The notes under the pieces are model-generated. The model was not told where the DNA came from. It was given only the letters and a program-made list of their open reading frames with translations, and searched no databases. DNA of 64,000 nt from Rheinheimera sp. (lineage in GTDB: Bacteria; Pseudomonadota; Gammaproteobacteria; Enterobacterales; Alteromonadaceae): NCBI GenBank assembly GCA_003543135.1, contig DPJG01000032.1:331460-395459 (forward strand), given 5' to 3'. This document shows, one piece after another, positions 1-7,878 of the stretch (the first letter of the stretch is position 1; every line of letters begins with the position of its first letter). Made by a program: the position numbers and the translations under genes.

Positions 1-957
1 TCGACCACCACAGCACTGACCGCCGATGAAATTCACCAGATTGGCCTGGATGAAGTTGAGCGTTTAACCAAAGAGATGAACTCTATTAAAGATAAAGTGG
101 GTTTTACCGGTGATTTAAAAGCCTTTTTCCACTTTATTAAAACTGACAGTCAGTTTGTTTATCCCGATACAGACGAAGGGCGCGAAGCTTATATCAAAGA
201 CTCTGAGGCTTATCTTGCTTTTATCGGCGAAAAATTACCTCAGTATTTTGGCATTTTGCCTAAAGCCAAACTGGTGGTGAAAAGGGTAGAAGCATTCCGG
301 GAGCAACCGGGTGCGGCGCAACATTATTCGGCCGGCACGCCAGACGGTTCTAGGCCTGGTGTGTATTACGCCCATTTGTCGGATATGAAGGCCATGCCAA
401 AAAATGAAATGGAAGCCATTGCGTATCATGAAGGTAGTCCGGGCCATCATATGCAAATTTCCATCGCCCAGGAGCTGGAATCTGTGCCCAAGTTCCGCAC
501 CCAGGCACGTTTTACCGCTTATTCCGAAGGTTGGGGTTTGTACTCAGAACTTTTGGCCAAAGAGATGGGCGCTTATCAGAACCCCTATTCTGACTTTGGC
601 CGTTTAGTCACCGAAATATGGCGCGCTGTGCGTTTAGTGGTAGATACCGGCATGCACGCCAAAGGCTGGACTGAACAGCAAGCAATTGATTATTTTCTGG
701 AAAAAACGCCTGTTGCTAAAGCAGCCGTAGTGTCTGAAGTGCGGCGCTATCTGGTAATGCCGGGGCAGGCCACTTCGTACAAAATTGGCATGCTGAAAAT
801 TCTGCAATTAAGAAGTCAGGCGCAGCAGCAACTGGGTGATAAGTTTGATATCCGCGCTTTTCACGACACAGTGCTCAACGGCGGTGCCTTGCCACTGGAG
901 CTGCTGGAAAAACGGGTGCAACAATGGGTAGACAGTGTGAAAGCGCGCAGTGTTTAA
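1..957 (+). CDS. DUF885 family metallopeptidase-like protein, 3' part
   Basis: The window opens inside this gene; the frame is open from base 1 and 318 C-terminal residues are visible. It belongs to the DUF885 family, predicted zinc-dependent hydrolases/peptidases that are usually exported. The signature HEGSPGHH is present, as in the family HEGxPGHH, together with the SEGW segment. It is closely similar along its whole visible length to the complete lipoprotein at 7879-9771, so the missing part probably holds a lipoprotein signal. Two positions differ from the paralogue in otherwise matching stretches: VMPGQAT against VWPGQAT, and QARFTAYSEGWGLY against QAGFTAYSEGWALY. A hairpin terminator follows. 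The family assignment is firm; the substrate is unknown. Confidence 0.9.
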   Translation, partial: STTTALTADEIHQIGLDEVERLTKEMNSIKDKVGFTGDLKAFFHFIKTDSQFVYPDTDEGREAYIKDSEAYLAFIGEKLPQYFGILPKAKLVVKRVEAFREQPGAAQHYSAGTPDGSRPGVYYAHLSDMKAMPKNEMEAIAYHEGSPGHHMQISIAQELESVPKFRTQARFTAYSEGWGLYSELLAKEMGAYQNPYSDFGRLVTEIWRAVRLVVDTGMHAKGWTEQQAIDYFLEKTPVAKAAVVSEVRRYLVMPGQATSYKIGMLKILQLRSQAQQQLGDKFDIRAFHDTVLNGGALPLELLEKRVQQWVDSVKARSV

Positions 958-966
958 TCTGTAACG

Positions 967-1001
967 AACACAGGCGGCGTGTTTACAGCCGCCTGTGTTT
1001 T
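967..1001 (+). terminator. Rho-independent terminator after the DUF885 gene
   Basis: A perfect 12-bp stem, AACACAGGCGGC (967-978) with GCCGCCTGTGTT (988-999), closes a 9-nt loop and runs into a short T tract just after the stop codon at 957. Confidence 0.75.
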
Positions 1002-1044
1002 GCCTAAAAATCAATATGGAGTTTTAACAACAAGGAGGTGACGG

Positions 1045-1482
1045 ATGTCAGCGCAAACAACAGAACAAGTGGCAGTGCAGGGCCGCTGTTTATGCGGTGC
1101 TGTACGATTTCGGGCTTTGGCAGGCACAGCAATGGATGCCTGTCATTGTGGCATGTGCCGGCGCTGGGGTGGCGGGCCGCTGCTGGCGGTTAATTGCGGC
1201 AGTTCGGTCGATTTTGAAGGCAGTGAAGCCATCGCTGTGTATGGTTCATCAGATTGGGCAGAACGTGCGTTTTGCCGCAGTTGTGGCACGCATCTGTTTT
1301 ATCGTTTTATTCCGGACAACCGTTATATAGTGCCGGTGGGGCTGTTAACACCACAGCATCCATTTGTATTTACTGAACAAATTTTTATCGACCATAAACC
1401 GGCTTATTATTGTTTTGCCAATTCAACGCTGGAGCTGACTGAAGCTGAAGTTCTGGCGCAATATGCCGGGCCAGAGGTTTGA
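1045..1482 (+). CDS. GFA family zinc-binding protein
   Basis: This 145-residue protein belongs to the GFA/CENP-V family (glutathione-dependent formaldehyde-activating enzyme-like fold). The zinc ligands are visible: CLCGAVRF near residue 15, CHCGMC near residue 33, and CRSCGTHLFYR near residue 76. Members bind structural zinc and some act on S-hydroxymethylglutathione, but most small bacterial members have no proven substrate. The start is secured by a strong ribosome-binding site, AAGGAGGTGA, just before the ATG. It stands alone between a terminator and a long non-coding gap. The family is certain and the specific reaction is not. Confidence 0.88.
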   Translation: MSAQTTEQVAVQGRCLCGAVRFRALAGTAMDACHCGMCRRWGGGPLLAVNCGSSVDFEGSEAIAVYGSSDWAERAFCRSCGTHLFYRFIPDNRYIVPVGLLTPQHPFVFTEQIFIDHKPAYYCFANSTLELTEAEVLAQYAGPEV

Positions 1483-1925
1483 TACTGATATTCTGCAACT
1501 TAAGCTGCTGTGCCTCAAAGTGCACAGCAGCCTGTTGTTGCCTCAACCGATCATATTTTCTATTCAGAGCGCAGTGTTGTATTGCTGTAGTGCAGTGCCA
1601 AAAGCCCTGAAATGCGCTGAAATTAGCTGCTATCCCATATACCCGGCGGACGGCCAGCCTCTGAACGGCGATGTAGCAAGTGTTATTAGCAGCAATATCA
1701 AAACAACTGGCATCGCTTTTGCCCGGTTTATTTTTGCTGAAACCACAGCCTGTCATGAATTTTTCGTGGTTGTACCACTTTAAGCAAATTTCTTTGCCAA
1801 GCTCAGTGCCATTGTGGCCGTTGGTTCAGGCCGGACTGTCATCTGGTTCCGGCTGAATTTCCAGGCAACAGCATCAGAACCGGAAAAAACGGTTTGGGCA
1901 GATATCAGCAAAAGGAGCATTTTGC
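1483..1925. other. Non-coding gap between the GFA and SRPBCC genes
   Basis: I see no convincing gene in these 443 bases. Open frames on both strands lack ribosome-binding sites and protein-like composition. The left end holds a 10-bp perfect hairpin (1504-1531). The right end carries the AAAGGAG ribosome-binding site of the next gene. Confidence 0.6.
1504..1531 (+). terminator. Hairpin downstream of the GFA gene, possible terminator
   Basis: GCTGCTGTGC (1504-1513) pairs perfectly with GCACAGCAGC (1522-1531) around an 8-nt loop, 22 bases after the GFA stop. No clear T tract follows, so termination is plausible but weakly supported. Confidence 0.4.
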
Positions 1926-2378
1926 ATGTCCCATCACACCATTGAGTTACATCGTGTTTTAAAAGCCAGCCCTGACATGGTTTTTCGTGCCTTTCTGGCA
2001 CCGGCGGCCCTTGCCAAATGGTTGCCGCCTCATGGTTATGTCTGCACTGTTGAGCATCTGGATGCACGCGAAGGTGGTTTGTTTAAAATGGCCTTTACCA
2101 ATTTCCGCTCCGGCCAGAGTCACAGTTTTGGTGGCCAGTATCTGGAATTAAAACCGGGTGAACTCATTCGTTATATCGACAAGTTTGACGATCCGAACTT
2201 ACCGGATCCGATGGAAGTGACAGTGACTTTAACAGCCGTCAGTTGTGGTACTGAGCTGAAAATTCGCCAGCAGGGCGTGCCGCAAGTGATCCCGGCTGAA
2301 TCCTGTTATCTTGGCTGGCAGGATAGTTTAGCGATGCTGGCATTGCTGGTTGAAGCTCAGTTGCCGGAACAAAGCTGA
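1926..2378 (+). CDS. SRPBCC / AHSA1-like domain protein
   Basis: A 150-residue single-domain protein of the SRPBCC superfamily, AHSA1 (Aha1 C-terminal-like) group. The N-terminal pattern HRVLKASPDMVFRAF followed by KWLPPHG is typical of this group, and the middle region reads as the expected beta strands. These proteins form a hydrophobic cup for a small ligand; the bacterial ones are mostly uncharacterised, so no reaction is claimed. The start follows an AAAGGAG ribosome-binding site. A terminator hairpin follows at 2453, so the gene is probably transcribed alone. Confidence 0.88.
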   Translation: MSHHTIELHRVLKASPDMVFRAFLAPAALAKWLPPHGYVCTVEHLDAREGGLFKMAFTNFRSGQSHSFGGQYLELKPGELIRYIDKFDDPNLPDPMEVTVTLTAVSCGTELKIRQQGVPQVIPAESCYLGWQDSLAMLALLVEAQLPEQS

Positions 2379-2452
2379 AAGCAGCTATGCAGACCTGAAA
2401 TAGCCACAACCTTGTTGTTTGAAAAGTTAATAAAAGGTATATTTTTCGTTTG

Positions 2453-2479
2453 ACCGGTCGGCTGATGGCCGGTTTTTTT
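2453..2479 (+). terminator. Rho-independent terminator after the SRPBCC gene
   Basis: ACCGGTC (2453-2459) pairs with GGCCGGT (2467-2473), with one G-U pair, and is followed by seven T. It lies inside the longer open frame that begins at 2450, which argues that the next gene starts further downstream. Confidence 0.75.
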
Positions 2480-2512
2480 ATAACTTTTCAGTTTTTGTTT
2501 CAGGGAGGATTT

Positions 2513-2827
2513 GTGCGTCATCATCTTTGGTTGCAGCAACAACTTGTTTTTACAGCACATTTAAATAATGCTCAATTGGCTGAAATTGTACTGGAAGCCA
2601 AACAAAGTACCATGTGGCTGCGTTATATAGTGCGGCTGATGCCCTGGCTTATTACTGTGTATTTGCTGGCATTAAGCCTGATGTATTTTAATCAGCGCAG
2701 TGACGCCGGTTTTATCAGCTGGTTGACCGTGGTCACTTTAATCTCAGTGGCTGGCCTTTGTAGTTATTATCTGGAACAAAAAGTGGTGCGGGTCAGATTG
2801 TTGGAATTGTTGCACGGACGTTGTTAA
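2513..2827 (+). CDS. Small two-helix membrane protein of unknown function
   Basis: I do not recognise this 104-residue protein. It has a soluble N-terminal stretch of about 35 residues, two hydrophobic helices (about residues 42-58 and 68-84) and a basic C-terminus, suggesting an inner-membrane hairpin. I chose the GTG at 2513 because GGGAGG lies 6 bases upstream and because the longer frame, beginning with TTG at 2450, would be translated through the terminator at 2453-2479. It is followed closely by a GNAT acetyltransferase gene on the same strand, which may be co-transcribed. Confidence 0.65.
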   Translation: MRHHLWLQQQLVFTAHLNNAQLAEIVLEAKQSTMWLRYIVRLMPWLITVYLLALSLMYFNQRSDAGFISWLTVVTLISVAGLCSYYLEQKVVRVRLLELLHGRC

Positions 2828-2872
2828 TTTCAGCGTGCAATTGCGCTTGAAAACCTGATGATGAGGTGGTGG

Positions 2873-3424
2873 ATGGTTGATAACGTTGTAGTAACGCAGA
2901 TCAGGTTGCGACCGGTGGCAGAGTCAGATGCCGCTGCTATTGCTTTGATATACAACCATTATATTGAACACAGCACAGTGACTTTTGAGCAAAGTTGTTT
3001 AACGGACAACGAGATGCTGCAGCGCATACAGCTGATCAGACAAGCGGCTTTACCTTTTTTAGTGTTGGAACAACAAGGGGTGGTGTTAGGTTACGCCTAT
3101 GCCAGCCCCTGGCGTGCCCGGATTGGTTATCGTTATTCAGTCGAATCCAGTGTGTATCTGTCGCCCGATAGCGCAGGTTTGGGGTATGGCAGCCTGTTAA
3201 TGCAACAGCTGCTGCTGCAATTAACTCAGGCCGGCTACCATGCTGTGATGGCCGGTATTGCTTTGCCAAATGATGCCAGTGTGGCGTTACACGAAAAATT
3301 TGGTATGACCAAGGTGGCGCATTTTTATCAGGTGGGTACCAAGTTTGGCCAATGGTTGGATGTTGGGTACTGGCAATTGTTATTGCCAAATCATAAACAG
3401 GATGTTGGGCAGCATGCTGAGTGA
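2873..3424 (+). CDS. GNAT N-acetyltransferase, phosphinothricin acetyltransferase-like
   Basis: A GNAT-fold acetyl-CoA-dependent N-acetyltransferase of about 183 residues. The N-terminal pattern IRLRPVAESDAAAIALIYN...STVTFE is typical of the PAT/MddA group, which acetylates phosphinothricin, methionine sulfoximine or related amino-acid analogues. The acetyl-CoA-binding segment is seen at SAGLGYGSLLM, followed by a VALHEKFGM segment typical of the C-terminal part. The start is uncertain: ATG 2873 has GAGGTGG just upstream, while ATG 2858 would add five residues without a clear ribosome-binding site. A second, unrelated GNAT gene follows after 61 bases. The substrate is inferred only by group similarity. 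Confidence 0.88.
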   Translation: MVDNVVVTQIRLRPVAESDAAAIALIYNHYIEHSTVTFEQSCLTDNEMLQRIQLIRQAALPFLVLEQQGVVLGYAYASPWRARIGYRYSVESSVYLSPDSAGLGYGSLLMQQLLLQLTQAGYHAVMAGIALPNDASVALHEKFGMTKVAHFYQVGTKFGQWLDVGYWQLLLPNHKQDVGQHAE

Positions 3425-3485
3425 CCAACATCAGCTTAATGCCTGCGAAGTTTCAAACTACAGTGGGTTACAGCAGGAGTGACTG

Positions 3486-3956
3486 ATGTTAAGTATCCGC
3501 CAGGCAACTCCCAGTGATGCCCCCGCCATCAGTGTGCTGCTGCAGGATCTAACCCGCCGTTTTATTGCGCCCGACTGCAGCAGTGAAGGTGCAGCTTTGT
3601 TGCTGCAATCGATGAGCGAAAGCGCTATTGCCGGTTACATTCAGCAAGCAAACTTTGATTATCTGCTGGGTGAACTGGATGGGGAGCTGGTTGCTGTGGT
3701 TGCCACCCGTGATAACAGTCACCTGTATCACTTATTTGTGGCAAGCCACTGCCAGGGGAGGGGCTACGCCACCCGGCTTTTTGCTGAGGCTAAAAAGCGT
3801 TGTTTGCAGCGGGCCAATACCGCAATCTTCACTGTTAATTCTTCTTTATATGCACAGCCACTCTATCAGCGATTGGGTTTTGTTGCAGTTGGCGGTCAGC
3901 GAAATACGCAGGGCATCAGGGATGTGCCGATGCAACTGCTGCTGACGTCGCAATAA
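3486..3956 (+). CDS. GNAT family N-acetyltransferase
   Basis: A 156-residue single-domain GNAT acetyltransferase. The first strand and helix (LSIRQATPSDAPAISVLLQDL) and the acetyl-CoA loop (QGRGYATRLFAEA) are visible, as is the late PLYQRLGFVAVG segment. The start is supported by AGGAG eight bases upstream. The target cannot be told from sequence: many members of this type acetylate small amines or protein N-termini. It follows another GNAT gene with a short gap and may share its transcript. A long AT-rich non-coding region follows. Confidence 0.87.
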   Translation: MLSIRQATPSDAPAISVLLQDLTRRFIAPDCSSEGAALLLQSMSESAIAGYIQQANFDYLLGELDGELVAVVATRDNSHLYHLFVASHCQGRGYATRLFAEAKKRCLQRANTAIFTVNSSLYAQPLYQRLGFVAVGGQRNTQGIRDVPMQLLLTSQ

Positions 3957-4594
3957 CAATGCTTTTTATAGCCCGCAGTGGTTTGGCTGTTGCCGTCACA
4001 CAAGGTTGGCGAGGCTTCGGTAAGCTCTGCTCGGTTTTATGCTGCCGCAAAGGTAGTGCATCTAACTGATAAGCAGTGTTTGCTTTTTTTTACAAACGCC
4101 TTCGTCTGCAATTTTTGCAGCACTTTTATATCTTGTTTTATCTGATGCCGCTGTTCGGCTGCGGTTTTTGCACAAAACAGCTGTTTTGTACCGCTATGCC
4201 GGTTTTTTCCCTGCTTTTGTAATATTTGATAGCAAAAACTGCTCTTACCAGTGGCGGCTTGTTGGCTTTATATTGAAATTATTCGCTGAATAATTGGCGG
4301 TTTAATCATTTTTTAGCAAGTTCTTTGATAATTTAATTTTCATAAAGATAACAATTGGTTCTTTTATCTGGCCATTCCTGTTTTTTGAAAGCGCTTTTTT
4401 GCAACAAAACCGGCCTGTGTTGCCAGTTATTTTTACATATTGTTTATTAATTGTTTTTTTATGGTTTATTTTTTATGTTTTTTATACCCTGTTTTGTGTT
4501 TATTTATGTGTTTTTTGTGCTTCTGGATATTGTTTTTTGTTTGTTCTACAGTACGGAATGATGTTTAGTTGTACAAGAACATATGGAGAAGTAA
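3957..4594. other. AT-rich intergenic region before the minor-pilin operon
   Basis: These 638 bases hold no gene I can support. From about 4080 the sequence becomes strongly T- and A-rich, with long T runs in 4230-4560, unlike the neighbouring genes. An open frame at 4399-4629 is a low-complexity by-product of this composition. The right end presumably holds the pilE promoter; no clear sigma-54 or sigma-70 element stood out. GGAGAA before 4595 is the pilE ribosome-binding site. Confidence 0.6.
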
Positions 4595-4999
4595 ATGAAT
4601 GGAGCGTTGTTGTCTGTTCGTTCAGGTAAAAAGAGTAAAGGATTTACGTTAATTGAAGTGATGGTCACTGTGGTGATTATCGCCATTATTGCTTCAATCG
4701 CTTTTCCTGCATATCAACAAATGGTGCTGAGATCACACCGCTCAGATGCCATAGATACGCTTGCCACCACAGCACAATTGCTGGAACGTCAATTCACCGA
4801 AACCAACAGTTATACCGGTCTGGTGTTACCAACCACCAGCACCAACGGTTATTACAGCATTAGTGCTAAAGTGACTGCGGCCAGTTATACCCTGACAGCA
4901 ACAGCCACCGGACGTCAGGCCAAAGATACTGAATGCAAAACTTTTACGATTGATAACACTGGCCAGAAAACGGCCACCACTGCCGGAGTTTGCTGGTAA
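4595..4999 (+). CDS. pilE: Type IV pilin-like protein PilE
   Basis: A class III-signal pilin of 134 residues. The prepilin peptidase site is KGFTLIEVMV, with the leader ending at the Gly near residue 16 and Glu at mature position 5. It is followed by the hydrophobic assembly helix. The segment LERQFTETNSYTG and two cysteines near the C-terminus (TECKTF, AGVCW), which would close a D-loop, match PilE-type minor pilins. These sit in the inner membrane and prime pilus assembly. It heads a five-gene operon with fimT, pilV, pilW and pilX, and its stop overlaps the next start (TAATG). In Pseudomonas pilE is last in the equivalent cluster; here it is first. Confidence 0.92.
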   Translation: MNGALLSVRSGKKSKGFTLIEVMVTVVIIAIIASIAFPAYQQMVLRSHRSDAIDTLATTAQLLERQFTETNSYTGLVLPTTSTNGYYSISAKVTAASYTLTATATGRQAKDTECKTFTIDNTGQKTATTAGVCW

Positions 5000-5466
5000 T
5001 GAAAAGCCAGGGGGCTAAAGGCCATCAAGGTTTTAACCTGATTGAACTGCTGGTGACGCTGGCGGTTTTTGCCGTCATTTTAGGTATTGCCATCCCTTCT
5101 TTTATGGATTTGATCCGCGACAGCAAAGCCAGAAGCCAATCAAATCAAATTTTAAGTTATCTGCATTACGCCCGCTCCGAAGCGGTGAAGCGCCAGCTGA
5201 ATGTAGAAGCTCGGATGACACAGGTATCGAACGGTTGGAACCTGCAGGTTTTACGTACCGACAATAATGAGCTGCTGCGCCGGTTAGACGTTTCCGACGC
5301 AAACGTGGCGCTTGGCGGCGACCCAAACGTCATCTTTGACAGCCGTGGCAGGCCGTTACAACAACGTTGTATTGGTGTCATTGTGGATGAAAGCACTAAA
5401 TACAGCCGGCAAGTCACAGTGTTGCCAGGCGGAAAAATTGCAGTGGAGGCAGGACAATGTCAATAA
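4999..5466 (+). CDS. fimT: GspH/FimT family minor pseudopilin
   Basis: A 155-residue minor pilin of the GspH/FimT family. The prepilin site HQGFNLIELLV is near residue 13, followed by the hydrophobic helix and the family segment ARSQSNQILSYLHYARSEAVKR, with the late block RGRPLQQRCIG typical of FimT/FimU. I start it at ATG 4999, overlapping the pilE stop, rather than at TTG 4990. It probably joins PilV, PilW, PilX and PilE in the tip complex that initiates type IV pili. Its 3' end overlaps pilV by 10 bases. Confidence 0.9.
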   Translation: MKSQGAKGHQGFNLIELLVTLAVFAVILGIAIPSFMDLIRDSKARSQSNQILSYLHYARSEAVKRQLNVEARMTQVSNGWNLQVLRTDNNELLRRLDVSDANVALGGDPNVIFDSRGRPLQQRCIGVIVDESTKYSRQVTVLPGGKIAVEAGQCQ

Positions 5467-5876
5467 CAGCTGGCGTTGTAAAACAAGGCGGTTTTAGTCT
5501 GCTTGAAGTGCTGATTGCTATGTTGATTCTGGCATTTGGCGCTTTAGGTCTGGCAGGTTTGCAAATGAAAACTTTGCAGTCCAGTCATTCAGCTTATCAG
5601 CGGGGTTTAGCCAATATCATTGCCGCCGATACAGTAGAGCGTTTGTGGGCCAATGCGGCAGCAGCAGCGCCTCTCAACGTGCTGCAAATTCAGGCTCAGG
5701 TGCAGCAGCGCTGGCAGCAGACCAATAACAATAACGTCACTTTACCAGGTCTGGTGACCACTATTGTTGAACCTGCAGCCGGCGATACTTTGTATACGGT
5801 GCAAATCACCTGGGATGAAACCCGGTTTGATGACGAAAACACGTCATTTTCTTATTCATTCCGGCTTTATCCTTAG
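5457..5876 (+). CDS. pilV: Type IV pilus minor pilin PilV
   Basis: A 139-residue minor pilin. QGGFSLLEVLIAMLILAFG is a clear prepilin peptidase site followed by the assembly helix, and LGLAGLQMKTLQ is the usual PilV continuation. The C-terminal half ends in the strand pattern VQITWDE...SYSFRLYP, also usual for PilV. PilV helps form the minor-pilin priming complex at the inner membrane. It overlaps fimT upstream and is nine bases from pilW, so translation is likely coupled. It is slightly shorter than many PilV proteins but looks complete. Confidence 0.9.
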   Translation: MSITAGVVKQGGFSLLEVLIAMLILAFGALGLAGLQMKTLQSSHSAYQRGLANIIAADTVERLWANAAAAAPLNVLQIQAQVQQRWQQTNNNNVTLPGLVTTIVEPAAGDTLYTVQITWDETRFDDENTSFSYSFRLYP

Positions 5877-5885
5877 GAGCAACTG

Positions 5886-6428
5886 ATGTATTTGCAGCGA
5901 CAATTTACATATCAGGCCGGGGTTACGCTGGTTGAACTGATGATCAGTCTGGCACTGGGGGCTATTCTGTTATGGGGTGTGACCTCTGTGATGGTGTCCG
6001 GTCATTTGTCTTACAGCGAAGCTCAGCGTTTTACCGCTTTGCAGGGTGATTTTTCTTATATTAATGACTCAATTTTAGTCGATAGCCGCGGCGCAACCGG
6101 CGTAGCCACTGCCAATAACGGCACAGTATTAACCCTGACAACTGCCGCTGGTACCGTCGTGTATCAGCGTAATAATAACGGTGAGCTGACACGTCAGCTT
6201 AATGCCGATCCGGCCTCAATAGTGGCCGAAAATGTTAATTTTTTTACGGTCGCTTGTTTAGACCCGCTGGGGGCTGCTGTGGTATGTGGCAGCGCAGTGC
6301 AAATTGAAACCACAGTTGAGTTGACAACCAGCCGTGGGGATGAGGAACGCCAGCATCGTATTTCGTTTCGCTCAGCGCTGCGAAATGCGGTATTGCAAAG
6401 TAAATTTCAGCCAGCTGCGGGGGCATGA
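5886..6428 (+). CDS. pilW: Type IV pilus minor pilin PilW
   Basis: A 180-residue PilW-like minor pilin. The prepilin site QAGVTLVELMISLALG keeps Glu at mature position 5, followed by SGHLSYSEAQRF as in PilW proteins. It is much shorter than typical PilW (around 270-350 residues in many species), lacking most of the variable C-terminal region. It overlaps pilX by four bases (ATGA), a sign of translational coupling. The predicted role is in the minor-pilin complex that starts pilus polymerisation. Confidence 0.88.
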   Translation: MYLQRQFTYQAGVTLVELMISLALGAILLWGVTSVMVSGHLSYSEAQRFTALQGDFSYINDSILVDSRGATGVATANNGTVLTLTTAAGTVVYQRNNNGELTRQLNADPASIVAENVNFFTVACLDPLGAAVVCGSAVQIETTVELTTSRGDEERQHRISFRSALRNAVLQSKFQPAAGA

Positions 6429-7624
6429 ATATGAATCATAGTCAGAAAGGCTCGGTGTTGATCATTTCGTTGTTACTGCTGATGGTAGCAACTTTGATCA
6501 GTGTAGCCGGCATCAGTTCGATGCAAATGAATGAACGTATTTCTTCCAATCAAAAACAGGTGTCTGAAGCTTTTATTGCGGCTGAAAGTGGCCTGATTGA
6601 AGTGAAAGCATTTTTTGATAACGAGGACAATGCCGGCGTTTGGGGCGACCCGGATGCGGTGATCAAGGCACTGCAGGATTCAGAGCGGGGTCTTGGCAAT
6701 AATGTTGAATGGCAAATTGAGACTATTGATTTTGTCAGTAAACCGGGTTTTGTCCGGGTGGTCAGTGTTGGTACTGTGACTTCTACCGGTATTGAACGTA
6801 AGGTGCAGGCTTATTATCAGCCGAAAAAAGCTTCGGGTAATCTGGGTGCGATGAACATCATTGGTGGTATCAAAATTTTTGATACTGCCAACAGTAACAA
6901 ATTTCAGGTTATTGGTGAAAAAGACAGTGCGGGTAAAATCATAGGCCCGGCCCTTGCCACCAACACTGACAGCAACTACGACAAAATTGTCGATGACATT
7001 GAAGCCAAAGACCGGATGGACAATTACCAGGGCGGTATCAAGGTTGTTGATTTTGACGACCCGTTCGGTGATCCGGAAAAAATGAACGACTTTATTGAGT
7101 CGATCAAAGCACAATATTACGCTATGCCATTGGCCGAGCGTGGTGTAGCCCCCAATAACATGGGCAAAGTAGGCGCTGAACGTATTACCTATGTAGCCGG
7201 CAATATCGAGTTTAAAGGTCAGGCTACTGGTGCCGGCATTCTGGTGATCGACGGTAACCTGACCATCAGCGGTAACCTGCTGGATTTTGAAGGTTTAGTG
7301 GTGGTGCGGGGCCAGAGCTTCCAGATGAACGGTGGTGGTAACCGCGACTTAAAAGGCTCTATTGTGTTCGCTAACCCGAAAAAAGATGCAGTGACAGGTG
7401 AGTGGAGTTTTGGTGAAGCTGAAGCCACCTTTGTGTTTGATATAAATGGTGGTGGTAATGCCACTTTCCAGTACGATTTAGACGCCCTGACCAAAGCCCG
7501 CGATTTATTAAAAGACGATGGTAAAGCCAAAGAAATGTGGCAGTTACAAAGCGGGCCTGGTGCCAGCGGTAATGCCAGCGTCAGCTCGATGTCGTTATGG
7601 AGTGAAGTGATAGACGGCTATTAA
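6425..7624 (+). CDS. pilX: PilX N-terminal domain pilus protein with large C-terminal region
   Basis: The first about 55 residues match the PilX N-terminal domain: KGSVLIISLLLLMVATLISVAG with MNERISSNQKQ and the block AAESGL. As in other PilX proteins the Glu at mature position 5 is absent. The protein has 399 residues, about twice the usual PilX. The extra region (about 140-399) contains short strand-and-turn repeats such as GAGILVIDGNLTISGN and GLVVVRG, suggesting a small beta-helix; I do not recognise a named catalytic domain. It ends the operon and is followed by a strong terminator. No pilY1 gene follows, unlike the usual cluster. Confidence 0.82.
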   Translation: MNMNHSQKGSVLIISLLLLMVATLISVAGISSMQMNERISSNQKQVSEAFIAAESGLIEVKAFFDNEDNAGVWGDPDAVIKALQDSERGLGNNVEWQIETIDFVSKPGFVRVVSVGTVTSTGIERKVQAYYQPKKASGNLGAMNIIGGIKIFDTANSNKFQVIGEKDSAGKIIGPALATNTDSNYDKIVDDIEAKDRMDNYQGGIKVVDFDDPFGDPEKMNDFIESIKAQYYAMPLAERGVAPNNMGKVGAERITYVAGNIEFKGQATGAGILVIDGNLTISGNLLDFEGLVVVRGQSFQMNGGGNRDLKGSIVFANPKKDAVTGEWSFGEAEATFVFDINGGGNATFQYDLDALTKARDLLKDDGKAKEMWQLQSGPGASGNASVSSMSLWSEVIDGY

Positions 7625-7650
7625 CGATTCACAACCGCAGTGATGACCAG

Positions 7651-7678
7651 AAAAAAACCGCCAGCAGGCGGTTTTTTT
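7651..7678 (+). terminator. Rho-independent terminator of the minor-pilin operon
   Basis: ACCGCC and GGCGGT form the core of a 12-bp stem flanked by seven A and seven T (7651-7662 and 7667-7678) around an AGCA loop. It is symmetrical but only serves the plus-strand operon here. Confidence 0.9.
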
Positions 7679-7878
7679 CTGCTTTAAAGCTGTGGTAAAA
7701 GAGGTTCTGGCTGCTGAAAGTTTAGCTTACAAATCAGTTTTAGACCTTGGCTGGATAAGCGGTTATGCTGGGTTTACTGCAGTTGATGCAGAGATTATTT
7801 TCTGATGAATTCTTAAAAAACTGCAGCTTTGCCTGCAACAAAAGTTCAATCCAGTAACAACGCAAAAGGATAACAAAA

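Noticed and set aside
1385-1783. Overlapping open frames on both strands after the GFA gene
   Set aside because: They have no ribosome-binding sites, unlikely compositions and a hairpin at the 5' side; treated as non-coding.
2450-2512. Upstream start of the small two-helix protein
   Set aside because: The extension would be encoded by a terminator hairpin; GTG 2513 has a proper ribosome-binding site.
4399-4629. 76-codon frame before pilE
   Set aside because: Composed almost wholly of Phe, Leu, Cys and Tyr codons from an AT-rich stretch, and it overlaps the pilE start out of frame.
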